A stretch of DNA of 64,000 nt from Panagrolaimus kolymaensis (taxonomy: Eukaryota > Nematoda > Chromadorea > Rhabditida > Panagrolaimidae): the NCBI GenBank assembly GCA_028622995.1, contig JAJQJQ010000045.1:62001-126000 (forward strand), written 5' to 3'. This document shows positions 1 through 9,445 of the stretch, one piece after another (positions within the stretch are counted from its first letter, which is position 1; each line of letters begins with the position of its first letter). The notes beneath the pieces are model-generated. The model did no database searches, was not told the origin of the DNA, and saw nothing but the letters and a program-made list of their open reading frames with translations. Both the position numbers and the translations under genes were made by a program.

Positions 1-879
1 ACTATCAGGAATAAGTCTTTGTTTGTTACCAATCAGTTGAGAGCTTCCAAAGATGAATGGAACAAATTGAAAATCATCTATAGCATGAACACCACGAGAG
101 CCAGCAGGTTCCATACGATATCGAGTTTGAAGAAGGCGAACAAAACGAAGATAACGAGCAAAAAGAAGTAATACCACTGCTTGATCATCATCAGGAGCAA
201 TCAAAGAGCCAACGGAATATAAACAATATATGAAGAACAAAAAGGCAGCTTCATGTCCAGAACCATAATCAATACGAGTTGCATTACCAAATGAATCAAG
301 AAGATATGGTAAAAGTTCGATCTTTGCTTCTTTCTTGTCTTCTGGAAGTAACTTGACGATGAGATCTTCAGCCCGCTGAAAAAGTAAACGATGAATAAGT
401 TGTTACATGTGATTGTGATGAACATACTTCTTGCAATCTTTGATACCATTTTCGATAAGTCTTATTACCAAATCTTTGTTCAGCCATATCTTCCAATGGA
501 AATTCAGATACCCAGCTCTAAAACCAAACAGATAATTTGCGCGAAAATAATGATAATAACCAACTTCAAGTTCATCAACCAAAGAAATAACAGCTTTGAC
601 TCTTTCACTAACAGAAACATGATTATCATTTGTTTGAACACCTCTGACTGCTGCATTGATACGTCGAAGAAAGTTCATATAGTTTTCGTAAGCCTAAAAA
701 TGGAAGGAGTAAATAAAGGAATACACAAAACAGCTATAACAAACCTCAGATCGATACCATTTAGCCATATCAAAGATAGCAAAAACTTCACGTTTTGGAG
801 TAATGAAATCACCACTATAAGTTGGATGAATTTGATGAGGCGAATCTTCTGCCAACGAAGGAACTTTAAATTCTGCCAT
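1..879 (-). CDS. PTPA: Serine/threonine phosphatase 2A activator (PTPA), 3' end beyond the window
   Basis: Peptidyl-prolyl isomerase-type activator that helps fold and activate the PP2A catalytic subunit, in cytosol and nucleus. Four exons join in phase 0 on the minus strand: 745-879, 565-693, 428-517 and 1-375. The product opens with MAEFKVPSLAED and runs through FITPKREVF, DMAKWYRSEAYENYMNFL, a Glu-Gln-Arg-Phe-Gly-Asn-Lys-Thr-Tyr-Arg-Lys-Trp stretch, RIDYGSGHEAAF, RYRMEPAGSRGVHAIDDFQF and GSSQLI. These are the hallmark blocks of PTPA. Introns are 51, 47 and 52 bp with GT/AG ends. About 243 codons are visible and the C-terminus runs off base 1. The start matches the family's short N-terminus. 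A TTTTTTCAG acceptor lies 15 bp before the ATG. No disruption seen. The family call is firm; exon ends are manual. Confidence 0.93.
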
Positions 880-897
880 TGTATGAGTTGAAACCTG
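880..897 (-). promoter_or_regulatory. Putative trans-splice (or 5'-UTR intron) acceptor of the PTPA gene
   Basis: On the minus strand TTTTTTCAG ends at 895 and leaves a 15-base leader before the PTPA ATG at 879. An acceptor this close to the start with no obvious upstream exon is the usual look of a spliced-leader site in nematodes. A short 5'-UTR intron would look the same. Confidence 0.5.
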
Positions 898-2954
898 AAA
901 AAATGGATCGATGAATGTTGGAAAATGACATAATAAAAAGTAAGAAAAACACGATCACGAATGAAACACGAATAATAGCTATCACGCAAGATTCGATTAA
1001 AAAATGTTTGGAATATATAAAAGTAAAATGGAGAGGGTTAGAAAGCAGTAAGAAAATCACGAAAAAAAGTGAAAAGGAAGAACAAAATCAAAGTCATGGC
1101 TATCAATCAACATCCTCAAAAACCCATAAAACAAATCGCGGTAAAAAAACAAAATGAATAAACCCTTTAATCCTAACTTGTTCAAACAAATAACAAAATT
1201 CAGAGAGACCATCAAATGGCATTATTATTATTACACAGCTTTTCGACTAAAAAAAGTTACAAATCGCAAAAATATTTGTTCTTTTAATGTTTTAATGAAA
1301 GAAATGCGCAGCAGAGAAGAAGAAAAAAAGTGAGAGAAAGAGAAGAGCAGCGAGCGAGCAAGCAAAAACAAAGCTGAATGGCAGCAAACAAAGATCGCGT
1401 TAGGATTGAAATGGATTTTTTTGCTTGTTTGAATTATTTTACTTTTTGATAGCAAAAATTGAAGGTAATAAATATGCAACAATAAAAATAATTAATGAAA
1501 TTTGATGGAGGATTAAATAAATGGTTTGCAAAGTTGGAGTTTGAAAGTTTAAAAAAATATGAATGAAGCCTTTTTCTGGCAAATTGCCAATATTAGTTTT
1601 TTTGAGTTTCAATTGTTTTTTTTGTTGCTGGAAATGATCCATCATTTTTTTGGTTTTTTTTTTTGCACATCTTTGCTTCTAATTTTTAAGATTCCTTTCA
1701 ATCGGGTTTAACAACAAAGCAATGTGATTTTTTGAGGATAAAGCGAAAAGTTACAATCTTTCATAACATTTTTTTTCAAAGTTAACTTTTTAAAGCTGAA
1801 TCAATTATAAAATGTAAAAACTGTTGCTTCTACAAAAACAATATTAAAAAAATGGAAACTTGTAAATAATGAGAGAGACAAAGAGGACGTCTTTCATTAA
1901 TAGCATCATCCGTCTGTCTCTAAGAGGCTAATAAAAAAAAGCATATTTATTTATATATTTTTTTTTATTTCATGCACCCATATTTTTTATTTATTGGCAA
2001 AATGTTTTGAATCTTCATCATTGATTTCTGGGCGGAGTTGTTGCAATTGAAGCCAACGTTACGGTCGGACTACCATATACCCATTTACCATAAATTTATT
2101 ATCTATTTTATGAATCTTTAGCTCCGCGTTTGTTTTTATTCCCTTCTTTATGGTTTATTTTAACTAATTAAAGAAAAAACCATCCAATTTGATTGAGAAT
2201 GACCGTAAAAAATGAGGGAAATGATAAAAATTTCAAAAATATGGTAGTTAGCAATTTTGTTGAAACTGTAGTTTTAGTTAATTATTTCTTTAGAATTAGC
2301 ATTTATGAGTCCATTAAAGTTTATAATACTTGAGGTTAGGACTATCTTTGACTAAAACGAAGCAAGAAGTAACTGATTTTACGGTATTTGCAAGCAAATT
2401 TTACTGTAAACATCGCAGTGCAAAAGTTTCCTTAGAAATTTAGTAAATTTTTCGATCATTTTTGATTGTTTTTATGATTTTAATAGTTTCTAATTGTTTT
2501 TGGAATGAAATTGAGCAAGAAAGCAGCATTTGCGAGGGAGAAATTTATGTTTTGCAAGTTTCTTGAGCAAGTATATATACTGTTATTGCTATTGGCCATG
2601 GTAGTAGCTATTACTGCAATTTTGGGTTTAGATGATTACCGAAACCATAAACAACCTATAGGCTTATTGCTTTTAATCAAATTTTATCGCCAAACATACT
2701 TTTTTGTTGCAATTTTTTTTGAGATTTGCATCTTTGATCCAATACAGTAACTTTAACCCCAACTTTTGCTATTTCCCCTCCATTTTTCGTTAGATTTTAT
2801 CTTTCTTTACTTTTAAATATTCTAACTAAAGGACTTTAGCTACTCCAAATGTTTTTGTTGCTTTCGAATAACGAGATGTTCGTCCATCAAGAGTGACTAA
2901 TTACTGTAATTCCCATTTTTTTCAGTCTAAAAAAACTTTGATATAACTTTTTTC
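898..2954. other. Intergenic, no supported gene
   Basis: About 2 kb between the divergently transcribed PTPA and zinc-finger genes. It is AT-rich with A and T runs and short GA-rich patches near 1300-1370 and 1870-1890. Open frames here are short and of low-complexity composition. It probably holds both promoters, but I see no definite element. Confidence 0.5.
2917..2954 (+). promoter_or_regulatory. Putative trans-splice acceptor of the zinc-finger gene
   Basis: TTTTTTTCAG ends at 2925, followed by a 29-base leader to the ATG at 2955. This is consistent with spliced-leader addition or a 5'-UTR intron. Confidence 0.45.
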
Positions 2955-4335
2955 ATGGTTAATATTCATTTATCTGATATGGATGCATTACAAATATCTC
3001 AGCAATTTTTTGGTAATGCTGATGACGATGATATGAGTCTTGAGCAAGATGAACTTGAAGAAATGAATGAAACAGATCATCAATTTAGTGGAGAAGTAAG
3101 AAAGATTTTTTATATATATACTTTTCCCAGATTTTGATACATAAATTTTTTTCCAGAATGTATTCCAATTTGGCGAGGAATATAAACAACCTATGAGCAC
3201 TGGAGGCCCACGAGCTGTTCATCAATGTAATATATGCAATAAAATTTTTGTTTCATTCAAAGGTTTGTAATCGACCAATTTTTGAGATGAAAAAAGTTTA
3301 TTAAAACCAATAATTTTTAGGTTTACAACAACATGCAATAATTCACACCGATCAAAAACCATTTACATGTGAAATATGTAATAAAGCCTTTCGATTTAAA
3401 TCAAATTTATTTGAACATCGTTCGGTTCATTCTGGATTTACGCCCCATGCATGCCCATATTGTGGTAAAACTTGTCGACTTAAGGGTAATCTTAAAAAGC
3501 ATTTAAAAACTCATGTAACCACGAAAGAAGAACTTGATGAAGCTTGGAAACCTTTTGCGAGGTTAGATATTTTAAATTTTTATATATCCTTTTTAAACTA
3601 TCATCGTGTGCTTGCTTTTTAAGTAATCGTCGCCCTCCAGCTGAAGTTCCCCATGATGCTATAATCGTTCGATCCACGGGTGAACCAATGTTTACTCCCC
3701 CATCTCGACCAAGAAAACGTAAACTTGGACTTGGAAATGATGCAAGATCATGGATAGAAAAAATTCGTCGAGGCGATATCCTTCCAACTGGTTCCTTGGA
3801 AGAAAAGCTTTCCCATTTTCGTGAAATGATTAAAATGATCGAATCATCGGGTTCTGATTTAAAAGCGATATTAGCTCAAGCTCGAACCATTGCATTCGAA
3901 AAATTTGAATGTCCCATGTGTAAATCACATTTTTCTTCTCGAGGCGAATGCTCTGAACATCTTGATCTTGAGCATCCTCTGGCACGAGTGGATCGACCAA
4001 TGTTTTGTGAAATTTGTTTAAAAAGTTTTGTGGATCGTAAAAGTATGGAACAACATGAATCTTATCACAAGCGAGTCCATTTATTAGTTGAAAGTGGCGA
4101 ACTTGAAGTTAGTTTTTTGTTTGAAAAACTTTTTTCTTTGGAATTTCAAGTTTCATATTTTTTTAAATCACTAAATTTTTAGCTAAGCGACCCCGAAATT
4201 CTTGTTCCCCAAATTGAAGATGATGTAAATGACTCATTTAATGACCATGACCAAATGAGCCATGAACATATGCCTCCATTGGAACAAATGCATCCCCATG
4301 ATCAAAATCAATCGGATGGTGGACAACTTTTTTAA
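2955..4335 (+). CDS. C2H2 zinc-finger transcription factor, five fingers, 374 aa
   Basis: Sequence-specific DNA-binding regulator, presumably nuclear. Exons 2955-3095, 3157-3262, 3321-3561, 3624-4107 and 4183-4335 join without a frame break. An acidic N-terminus (GNADDDDMSLEQDELEE) precedes three linked C2H2 fingers (CNIC..., CEICNKAFRFKSNL..., CPYCGKTCRLKGNL...) with the typical H-T-D-Q-K-P-F-style linker. A basic region with PSRPRKRKLGLG and WIEKIRRGD follows. Two further fingers start CPMCKSHF and CEICLKSF. The tail is His/Met/Asp-rich. The 3+2 spacing and the conserved linker block suggest a nematode orthologue group, but I cannot name it with certainty. The third acceptor is TTTTTAAG and the first donor is GTAAG. 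AATAAA-like signals follow near 4665. Confidence 0.88.
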
Positions 4336-5021
4336 TATTTTCTAAACTAAAACATACATTTCAATTTTCCAATTATTATTTTTATTTTTTGTTTTTATAT
4401 ATAAAAAGTTTACGGGTTTATTATTTTCTTCTCCAATTCAAGTTTATATGTTTTTCTTGCGACACCATTGTTTTCAATTTATTTTTTCTTCTTTTCTTGT
4501 TTTCTTTTCCATTGACGTATCGCTTTTTTGATTAAAAGCTATCTATCTTTTTTTTTGTTATGATAATTTTTTTATGCAATTCTGCAAACAAACAAAAAGT
4601 TTTATGTTTTACTATTCCTGTCTCTAAGCTTGTACTGTCTGTTTTTCTTTGTTTTTAGAAAATATAAATAAAATAAAAACTCAAGTTCAAGATTTAGCGG
4701 ATTTACTGACATGAGAGAGAGACTAAACTAAAACTTCCCATTTCTTTAGCATTAAACAAAAAGTGAATTTTGGAAATTTGAATATCCCTTTTTTGGATGG
4801 ATTGCAATTAATTTTTTAGTCCATTTTGGTTTTATTTTTTTTCCAAAGAAAAAATATTTGAAGAATTTTGCTTGGTTCTTTTTTGCTGCAATTTTAACAA
4901 ACATCATCCAATGTTTTTTTATTAATCATTAAAGGTCACAAAAATTTTGAAGCCAAACCATATAAAATAAAAGAAATTTTCTTCATTGAAGTTACATTTT
5001 TTTCCTGTTGTTCCAAATAAA
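4336..5021. other. Intergenic; 3' UTR of the zinc-finger gene and promoter of the first secreted gene
   Basis: T-rich, with AATAAA-type sequences near 4660-4680 that could serve polyadenylation. The last 80 bases hold the TATA and TGAAGCC elements listed separately. No gene seen. Confidence 0.5.
4948..4970 (+). promoter_or_regulatory. TGAAGCCAAA motif plus TATA box of secreted gene 1
   Basis: TGAAGCCAAA at 4948-4957 is followed at once by CCATATAAAATAA (TATA at 4961). The TATA is about 60 bp before the ATG at 5022. The same decamer, allowing one change, lies upstream of the two paralogues at 6296 and 7690. Confidence 0.5.
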
Positions 5022-5765
5022 ATGATTTGCCTCAAATTTGTTGTTATTGGCTGCTTTTTTATTTTGTCATCTTTGTTTCAATTTTCCCAGTGCCAAGTTC
5101 CTGGATTTGATTTAACAGTAATCACAGGTCCCGTGGATGAACATTTGAATAAAATTAAAAATGAATTTGAAGGAATTATTTATGGAATTAAGGATTCCGC
5201 TCAAGCCACAGTAAAAAATGAATTAGCCAAAGTTAAGGAATTTGCAGAAAAATCAGTGGAAGAAATAAAAAAAGAAACTGAAAAAGCTCTTCGTGAACCC
5301 ATTCAAAATGCCATTGAATCTTTGCAAACCACTTTCGATGACGCAAAAAACTTAACTGAAGCCAGTTTTGATGAAGCAAAAATTTGGGTTAAAACTAATT
5401 TCAAACCAACTTTAAAAAAGTTTTTCGAAGATGCAATTAAATTTGGAAAAGAAAACATTGATGAAAAAATTTGGAAATTTATTGGATTCTTCCAGCACGA
5501 AGCCACCAAATTTTGTCCTGGCAGCGATGATATTATTGAATTCGATAGTGCTATTCTTGATTATTATTGTTTGAAACCTTCCTCATTGCTCAATATGATT
5601 TTTGATGAAAATAGTGGATGGGGAAATTGCACTTCGTTGGATTTGGATGATAGCAACGATAATTCCACTGATATTCCTTTCCCCTATGATCCATTCGAAG
5701 GACTCCCTCTTGATTGGTTTACTTCTTCAAGTGAAGAAAATGACGGAGAAGACGAAGATGAATAA
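5022..5765 (+). CDS. Secreted helix-rich protein, tandem family member 1 (247 aa)
   Basis: Single-exon gene. The open frame reaches a TTG at 4986, but the ATG at 5022 directly gives a clean signal peptide (MICLKFVVIGCFFILSS..., cleavage near SQC|QVPG). The mature part is long amphipathic helix with regularly spaced charges (KNEFEGIIYGIKDSAQATVKN), about residues 35-165. A conserved C-terminal block follows with FCPGSDDI, YYCLKPSSLLN and WGNC, then an acidic tail. The third paralogue keeps all three cysteines (FCPG, YYC, GEC). I do not recognise a named family. The helical part resembles exchangeable lipid-binding (apolipoprotein/LEA-like) sequences in composition only. Likely secreted; substrate or target unknown. 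Confidence 0.85.
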   Translation: MICLKFVVIGCFFILSSLFQFSQCQVPGFDLTVITGPVDEHLNKIKNEFEGIIYGIKDSAQATVKNELAKVKEFAEKSVEEIKKETEKALREPIQNAIESLQTTFDDAKNLTEASFDEAKIWVKTNFKPTLKKFFEDAIKFGKENIDEKIWKFIGFFQHEATKFCPGSDDIIEFDSAILDYYCLKPSSLLNMIFDENSGWGNCTSLDLDDSNDNSTDIPFPYDPFEGLPLDWFTSSSEENDGEDEDE

Positions 5766-6423
5766 CTTTTAATATTTTTTTATTGTTGTAATATTGTAAA
5801 TTGCTTTTTTGAATAATTTTTGCATCTTTTTCTACTAATAAAAATTTTTAATCCAAAAACACAAGAAAAAAATAGAGTAATGAGTAAAGTTTTATTTGCA
5901 CACAAAAAAAGCAAAAAACTGTTGAAAAAAATGATAACTAAAATATTACCCAATTATAGAAAGTTAATTTGTTTCCATAATTTGTTCAAATCTAAGATAT
6001 TTTATAATATTTTTAAGTAAAGTTTTTCGCTAACTTATTATCATGTTTTTATATAAATTCGAGCTTCAAGGCTTTGGAAAATTACTGCACCAGGCTAATA
6101 AAAAAATTTGCATTATTTCAAAAATAAAAAGTGGAATAGAAAGGTCAGATCGTCGACACCTTTGCAGTGATGTCAATCCAAAATCGAAAAAAGCATCTAA
6201 ATTTTTGAATGATTCTACATTTTAAAAAATTTGGATTTTTTTGCACGTAATTATTTTATGATTGAATTCGTGATAATTACAAAATTCAAACGACTTGAAG
6301 CCGAAATGTCAAAAAATAAACTACAAAATTTGAGGAATGCAACAACAAAGGGGTTGAAAAAAATTATATAAATAAAAATTTAAAATTTATTTTTTTCACA
6401 TTTCTCGCCGTCGTTGCCTAAAG
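5766..6423. other. Intergenic between secreted genes 1 and 2
   Basis: AT-rich. Two 60-66 codon open frames (5820-6020 and 6043-6225) lack signal peptides, splice signals or recognisable motifs and are probably chance. The promoter of gene 2 lies at its right end. Confidence 0.5.
6296..6375 (+). promoter_or_regulatory. TGAAGCCGAA motif and TATA box of secreted gene 2
   Basis: TGAAGCCGAA at 6296-6305 and TATATAAATA at 6366-6375. The TATA is about 50 bp before the ATG at 6424. The spacing between motif and TATA differs from gene 1, so the decamer is not part of a fixed core promoter. Confidence 0.45.
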
Positions 6424-7173
6424 ATGAAATTTTCTTGTTGCTTTTTTGCTATTGTTTTGTTCCTTGGATCCGTGGAAGCCGCGTTTGATCCTCAAACGGA
6501 AGTGAATAAAGTTTTTAAAGAAATTCAAAGAAATGTGGATTTAGTTATTAAAGAAATGGAAAATCAAGCGACAGAAAAAGTCAATCAAGCCCTTAGCGAA
6601 GTGAAGGAAAGTGTCACGGACGTGGTCGATGAAGTGAAAGCGACAGCCATGGGAGTCGTGAATGAAGCCAAAACCACGGTGGAAGAAAATATTAAAAACG
6701 TTACCAGCGAAATTGAAACCTTTGCCAAAGAAGGCGCGACTAAACTCATTGAAGAAATGAAAGAAAAGGCTTTAAATTATGCGAAAAAAATGGTTAAAAA
6801 ATATTTAAAAAAGATTAAAAAAATTATTTTTAACAAAAAAGTTCGAAAACTCACTTGGGGAATTTACACCAAAACCCACAACATGTGCCCCGGACTCAAA
6901 GCTTACACCGATGTTGCGAAAGATGTGGCAGAATTTCTTGGAGTTGATGTAGCTGGAATTCTTGATGTTATTCATGGAAAAAAGAATATTCAAGAATTGC
7001 TTGATCATATGGCTAAAAATGGTGGATTCTCTGATAAAATTGAAAATCTCGAAGATGCAGCTAAAAATAAAACCAGTGATTTGGTTCATGGCGTTCAAGA
7101 CAAAGCCACCGCTGAAGCTAATAAAGTCAAGGATGGACTTAAAAATAAACTTCCATTGCCTTTGGATTTGTAA
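6424..7173 (+). CDS. Secreted helix-rich protein, tandem family member 2 (249 aa)
   Basis: Single-exon gene starting MKFSCCFFAIVLFLG, a signal peptide with likely cleavage after VEAA. The body is nearly all amphipathic helix with heptad-like repeats of Val/Ala and Lys/Glu (FKEIQRNVDLVIKEMENQA, ESVTDVVDEVKATAMGVVNE), a Lys-rich central helix, then NMCPGLKAY and EFLGVDVAG. It keeps the Cys-Pro-Gly landmark of its neighbours but has lost the YYCLKPS and final Cys positions. It is the most diverged of the three. GC content is higher here than in the flanks. Function unknown; secretion is the only supported property. Confidence 0.85.
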   Translation: MKFSCCFFAIVLFLGSVEAAFDPQTEVNKVFKEIQRNVDLVIKEMENQATEKVNQALSEVKESVTDVVDEVKATAMGVVNEAKTTVEENIKNVTSEIETFAKEGATKLIEEMKEKALNYAKKMVKKYLKKIKKIIFNKKVRKLTWGIYTKTHNMCPGLKAYTDVAKDVAEFLGVDVAGILDVIHGKKNIQELLDHMAKNGGFSDKIENLEDAAKNKTSDLVHGVQDKATAEANKVKDGLKNKLPLPLDL

Positions 7174-7851
7174 ATAAATAAATTTGTTTTTCAATTTTAA
7201 TTACTGTTTTTTTTAACTAATAAATATTAATGCTTTTAATAATTTAAATCCTCATTTAACATGCAAATAACCTATAAAACAGATAAATAAAAAAATGGTT
7301 TAATGAAAAATTTAAAAAGTTGCCGCCGCATTAAAAAAAATTTTGAAAAAAGTCAAACATAGAAAATCTTTGAAACTCATCAGAAAATCACTTAACCTAT
7401 TAATTGTGAAATGAATAAAAACGAGAAAATCCAAAAATAAAAATATGAGACTTTTTACATTTCAAAAAGTTTTGAAAGTTGCAAAAAATAGTAAAAATTA
7501 AGACGACAACTATTCTGTGCAAATTTTGAAGCTCGTGAGGTTTTTTTCCAACGATTTTGTTTCTGTAAAAATAAAATTATTGTAAACCTTTAATCTTTGC
7601 AAAAAAAATTTAGTTTGAAAAATCACGTTTAATATTTAAAAAATATTTGAAAGTTTGTTTGTTTGCAATTTTTTCGAAAGGTGATTGCTTGAAGCCAAAT
7701 GTAAAATCAAAATCATTTGTTCCTGACTTCTGACGAAATTCTGCATTAACAAAAGGTTAAATGAGAAGGAAAAAATTCTAAGAATTTTTTAAACGTATGT
7801 ATAAATACAGTGAAAAAATATTCGAATCTGCAGAAGGCAGAGTTTCACGAA
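7174..7851. other. Intergenic between secreted genes 2 and 3
   Basis: A/T-rich spacer. It contains the upstream motif and TATA of gene 3 and overlapping AATAAA signals right after the gene 2 stop. No coding signal seen. Confidence 0.5.
7690..7807 (+). promoter_or_regulatory. TGAAGCCAAA motif and TATA box of secreted gene 3
   Basis: TGAAGCCAAA at 7690-7699 and TATAAATA at 7800-7807, the latter 45-52 bp before the ATG at 7852. This is the third occurrence of the decamer in the tandem cluster. Confidence 0.45.
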
Positions 7852-8688
7852 ATGAAATTATTTTTTATTGGTTTTTTGTTTGTGCTTTTTCCATGTTTAA
7901 TAAATGGATGGGGTTGGAGTCCTCCCAAAGTAATTCCTGTGGAAATTCCTGATCCTCCTGCACCTCCACCACCTCCTCCAGTTGTAATTCCACCACCACC
8001 ACCCGTGATTCCGGAAGTGGATCCATTTGCAGAAGTAACAAAAAGTTTGGAAGAAGTAAAGAAAAATGTTGATCGAGAAATGCAAAAAGTTAAAAATCAT
8101 TTAAATGAAAAAGTGGCTGAAGCTTTTGATCCTTTAAAATCTGCAGCTCAAAAAGCTATGGCTGGTTTGACTGATCAAGTTGGAGAAAATCTTGGTGGAG
8201 CTTTAAATGAAGCAACAAAAAGTATGGAAGAAGGAATTTCCAAAGCCGTCGAAGAAGCTACTTCGCCGATAATTGAAAATGTTGTAAAATTAATTAAAAC
8301 TCAAATTTGGCCATCAATTAAAAATACTTCAATAAAAATTATTGAATTTGGAAAGAAAAACATCGATCAAAAACTTCAAAAATTAGTTACATATTTTGTT
8401 AAAAAAGAAGCAGAAAAGTTTTGTCCCGGTGCCGACGATATTTTTAAATTTGGATTGGAAACTCTCAAATATTATTGTTTGAAACCTTCAACTTTGTTAA
8501 ATGAAGTTTTTAAAGAAAATGGCGGTGGTTGGGGTAAAAATGGTGAATGTTCCATGGATTCAGTTGCTGAAAATTCCACCATTGTTGATTCTGACCCACT
8601 TGATGAATTACCTTTGGAAGAATGGTTTGCCGAAATCGATAAAATTAGCAGCAGTAGCAGCCGCAGTTCAGAATCAATTGAAAAATAA
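7852..8688 (+). CDS. Secreted helix-rich protein with proline-rich N-terminus, family member 3 (278 aa)
   Basis: Single exon. The ATG at 7852 gives the signal peptide MKLFFIGFLFVLFPCLING. A Pro-rich stretch (PPAPPPPPPVVIPPPPP, about residues 35-58) follows. Then an amphipathic helical region runs like the first paralogue (FAEVTKSLEEVKKNVDREM), followed by KFCPGADDIFKF, YYCLKPSTLLNEVF, GEC and a Ser-rich end (SSSSSRSS). The C-terminal block aligns closely with member 1 (KNIDQKLQKL versus ENIDEKIWKF). The proline-rich insert is unique to this copy. Probably secreted; function not recognised. AATAAA overlaps the stop region. Confidence 0.85.
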   Translation: MKLFFIGFLFVLFPCLINGWGWSPPKVIPVEIPDPPAPPPPPPVVIPPPPPVIPEVDPFAEVTKSLEEVKKNVDREMQKVKNHLNEKVAEAFDPLKSAAQKAMAGLTDQVGENLGGALNEATKSMEEGISKAVEEATSPIIENVVKLIKTQIWPSIKNTSIKIIEFGKKNIDQKLQKLVTYFVKKEAEKFCPGADDIFKFGLETLKYYCLKPSTLLNEVFKENGGGWGKNGECSMDSVAENSTIVDSDPLDELPLEEWFAEIDKISSSSSRSSESIEK

Positions 8689-9144
8689 AATCATTTTATT
8701 TAAATCTTTAACTTTTTCTTTTGACCTTTTGAATGCTTTAATAAAAAAAATTATAAATTGAAAGCTTTATTTTGAGTAACATAATTATGCAAAAATTATG
8801 TTTTGAAAATTAATTTGGAATCAAAAACCAAAAAGTGAATATTTTTAATGTGAAAGATTTTGAAGACATTGTGGCTAAAAAAATGTTGGTAGCTTACTAT
8901 GAAAGAAAAACAAATAGGTATTTAATTTAAATTTCATCTTTTAATTTTTCTTTTTCTTTTGTTTGTTCTTTAATACAATTGTTTTTATTCGTAAGGGAAA
9001 GATCAGTAAAAAATAATCGACTTTAAGTTTTATTCCTTAAAATTTAATAACGGTTAAAGAAATAAACACAAAAAATAGTTTTGTCAATGCAAAAAGAAAA
9101 ATAATAAGAAATTTAATTAAATTTTTTGTTTTGTTGTAGACTTT
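8689..9144. other. Intergenic, nothing supported
   Basis: Convergent 3' ends of secreted gene 3 and the Pmp3-type gene. A/T-rich with no open frame of note. Confidence 0.5.
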
Positions 9145-9445
9145 TTAATATGCAAGGATAACGTAGCAAGCATAAATCAATCTAAAAAGAGTTTTTTAAA
9201 TTTATATTTTTTCAATAAATTTAAATTTATTCTTACCCAGGGACATATCCCAAAAGAGTTAATATAATGCAAATGGCCAAATGAATATCACATCCAGTTT
9301 GAAAAAATACACCAACGGGCTAAAAAAAATAACAATAATTTTGGGGTTTAAGAAACATCGATTTTTGTAGGAAATGGAAAAGCAAACTTACTGGAATAAT
9401 GACAGAGCAGCAAAGTCTGGGACAATCTCCAATGGTAAGTGCCAT
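9145..9445 (-). CDS. Pmp3/UPF0057-family small membrane protein (57 aa)
   Basis: Two-helix plasma-membrane proteolipid; the family is linked to membrane potential and cation tolerance in yeast and plants. Three exons, 9392-9445, 9237-9319 and 9145-9181, join to 58 codons including the stop. The product reads MALTIGDCPRLCCSVIIPPV, then GVFFQTGCDIHLAICIILTL and LGYVPGLIYACYVILAY. The PPVGVFFQxGC and LLGYVPG signatures and the length are diagnostic. Introns are 72 and 55 bp, and each exon is too small to show as a long open frame. The GG|GTAAGA donor of exon 2 is chosen because only that phase gives the conserved tail. No defect seen. Confidence 0.92.

Noticed and set aside
391..891. 166-codon plus-strand open frame
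   Set aside because: Antisense shadow of PTPA exons 1-3 and their introns.
2505..2750. 81-codon frame with a hydrophobic stretch
   Set aside because: No family features, and it lies in the promoter side of the zinc-finger gene; looks like chance.
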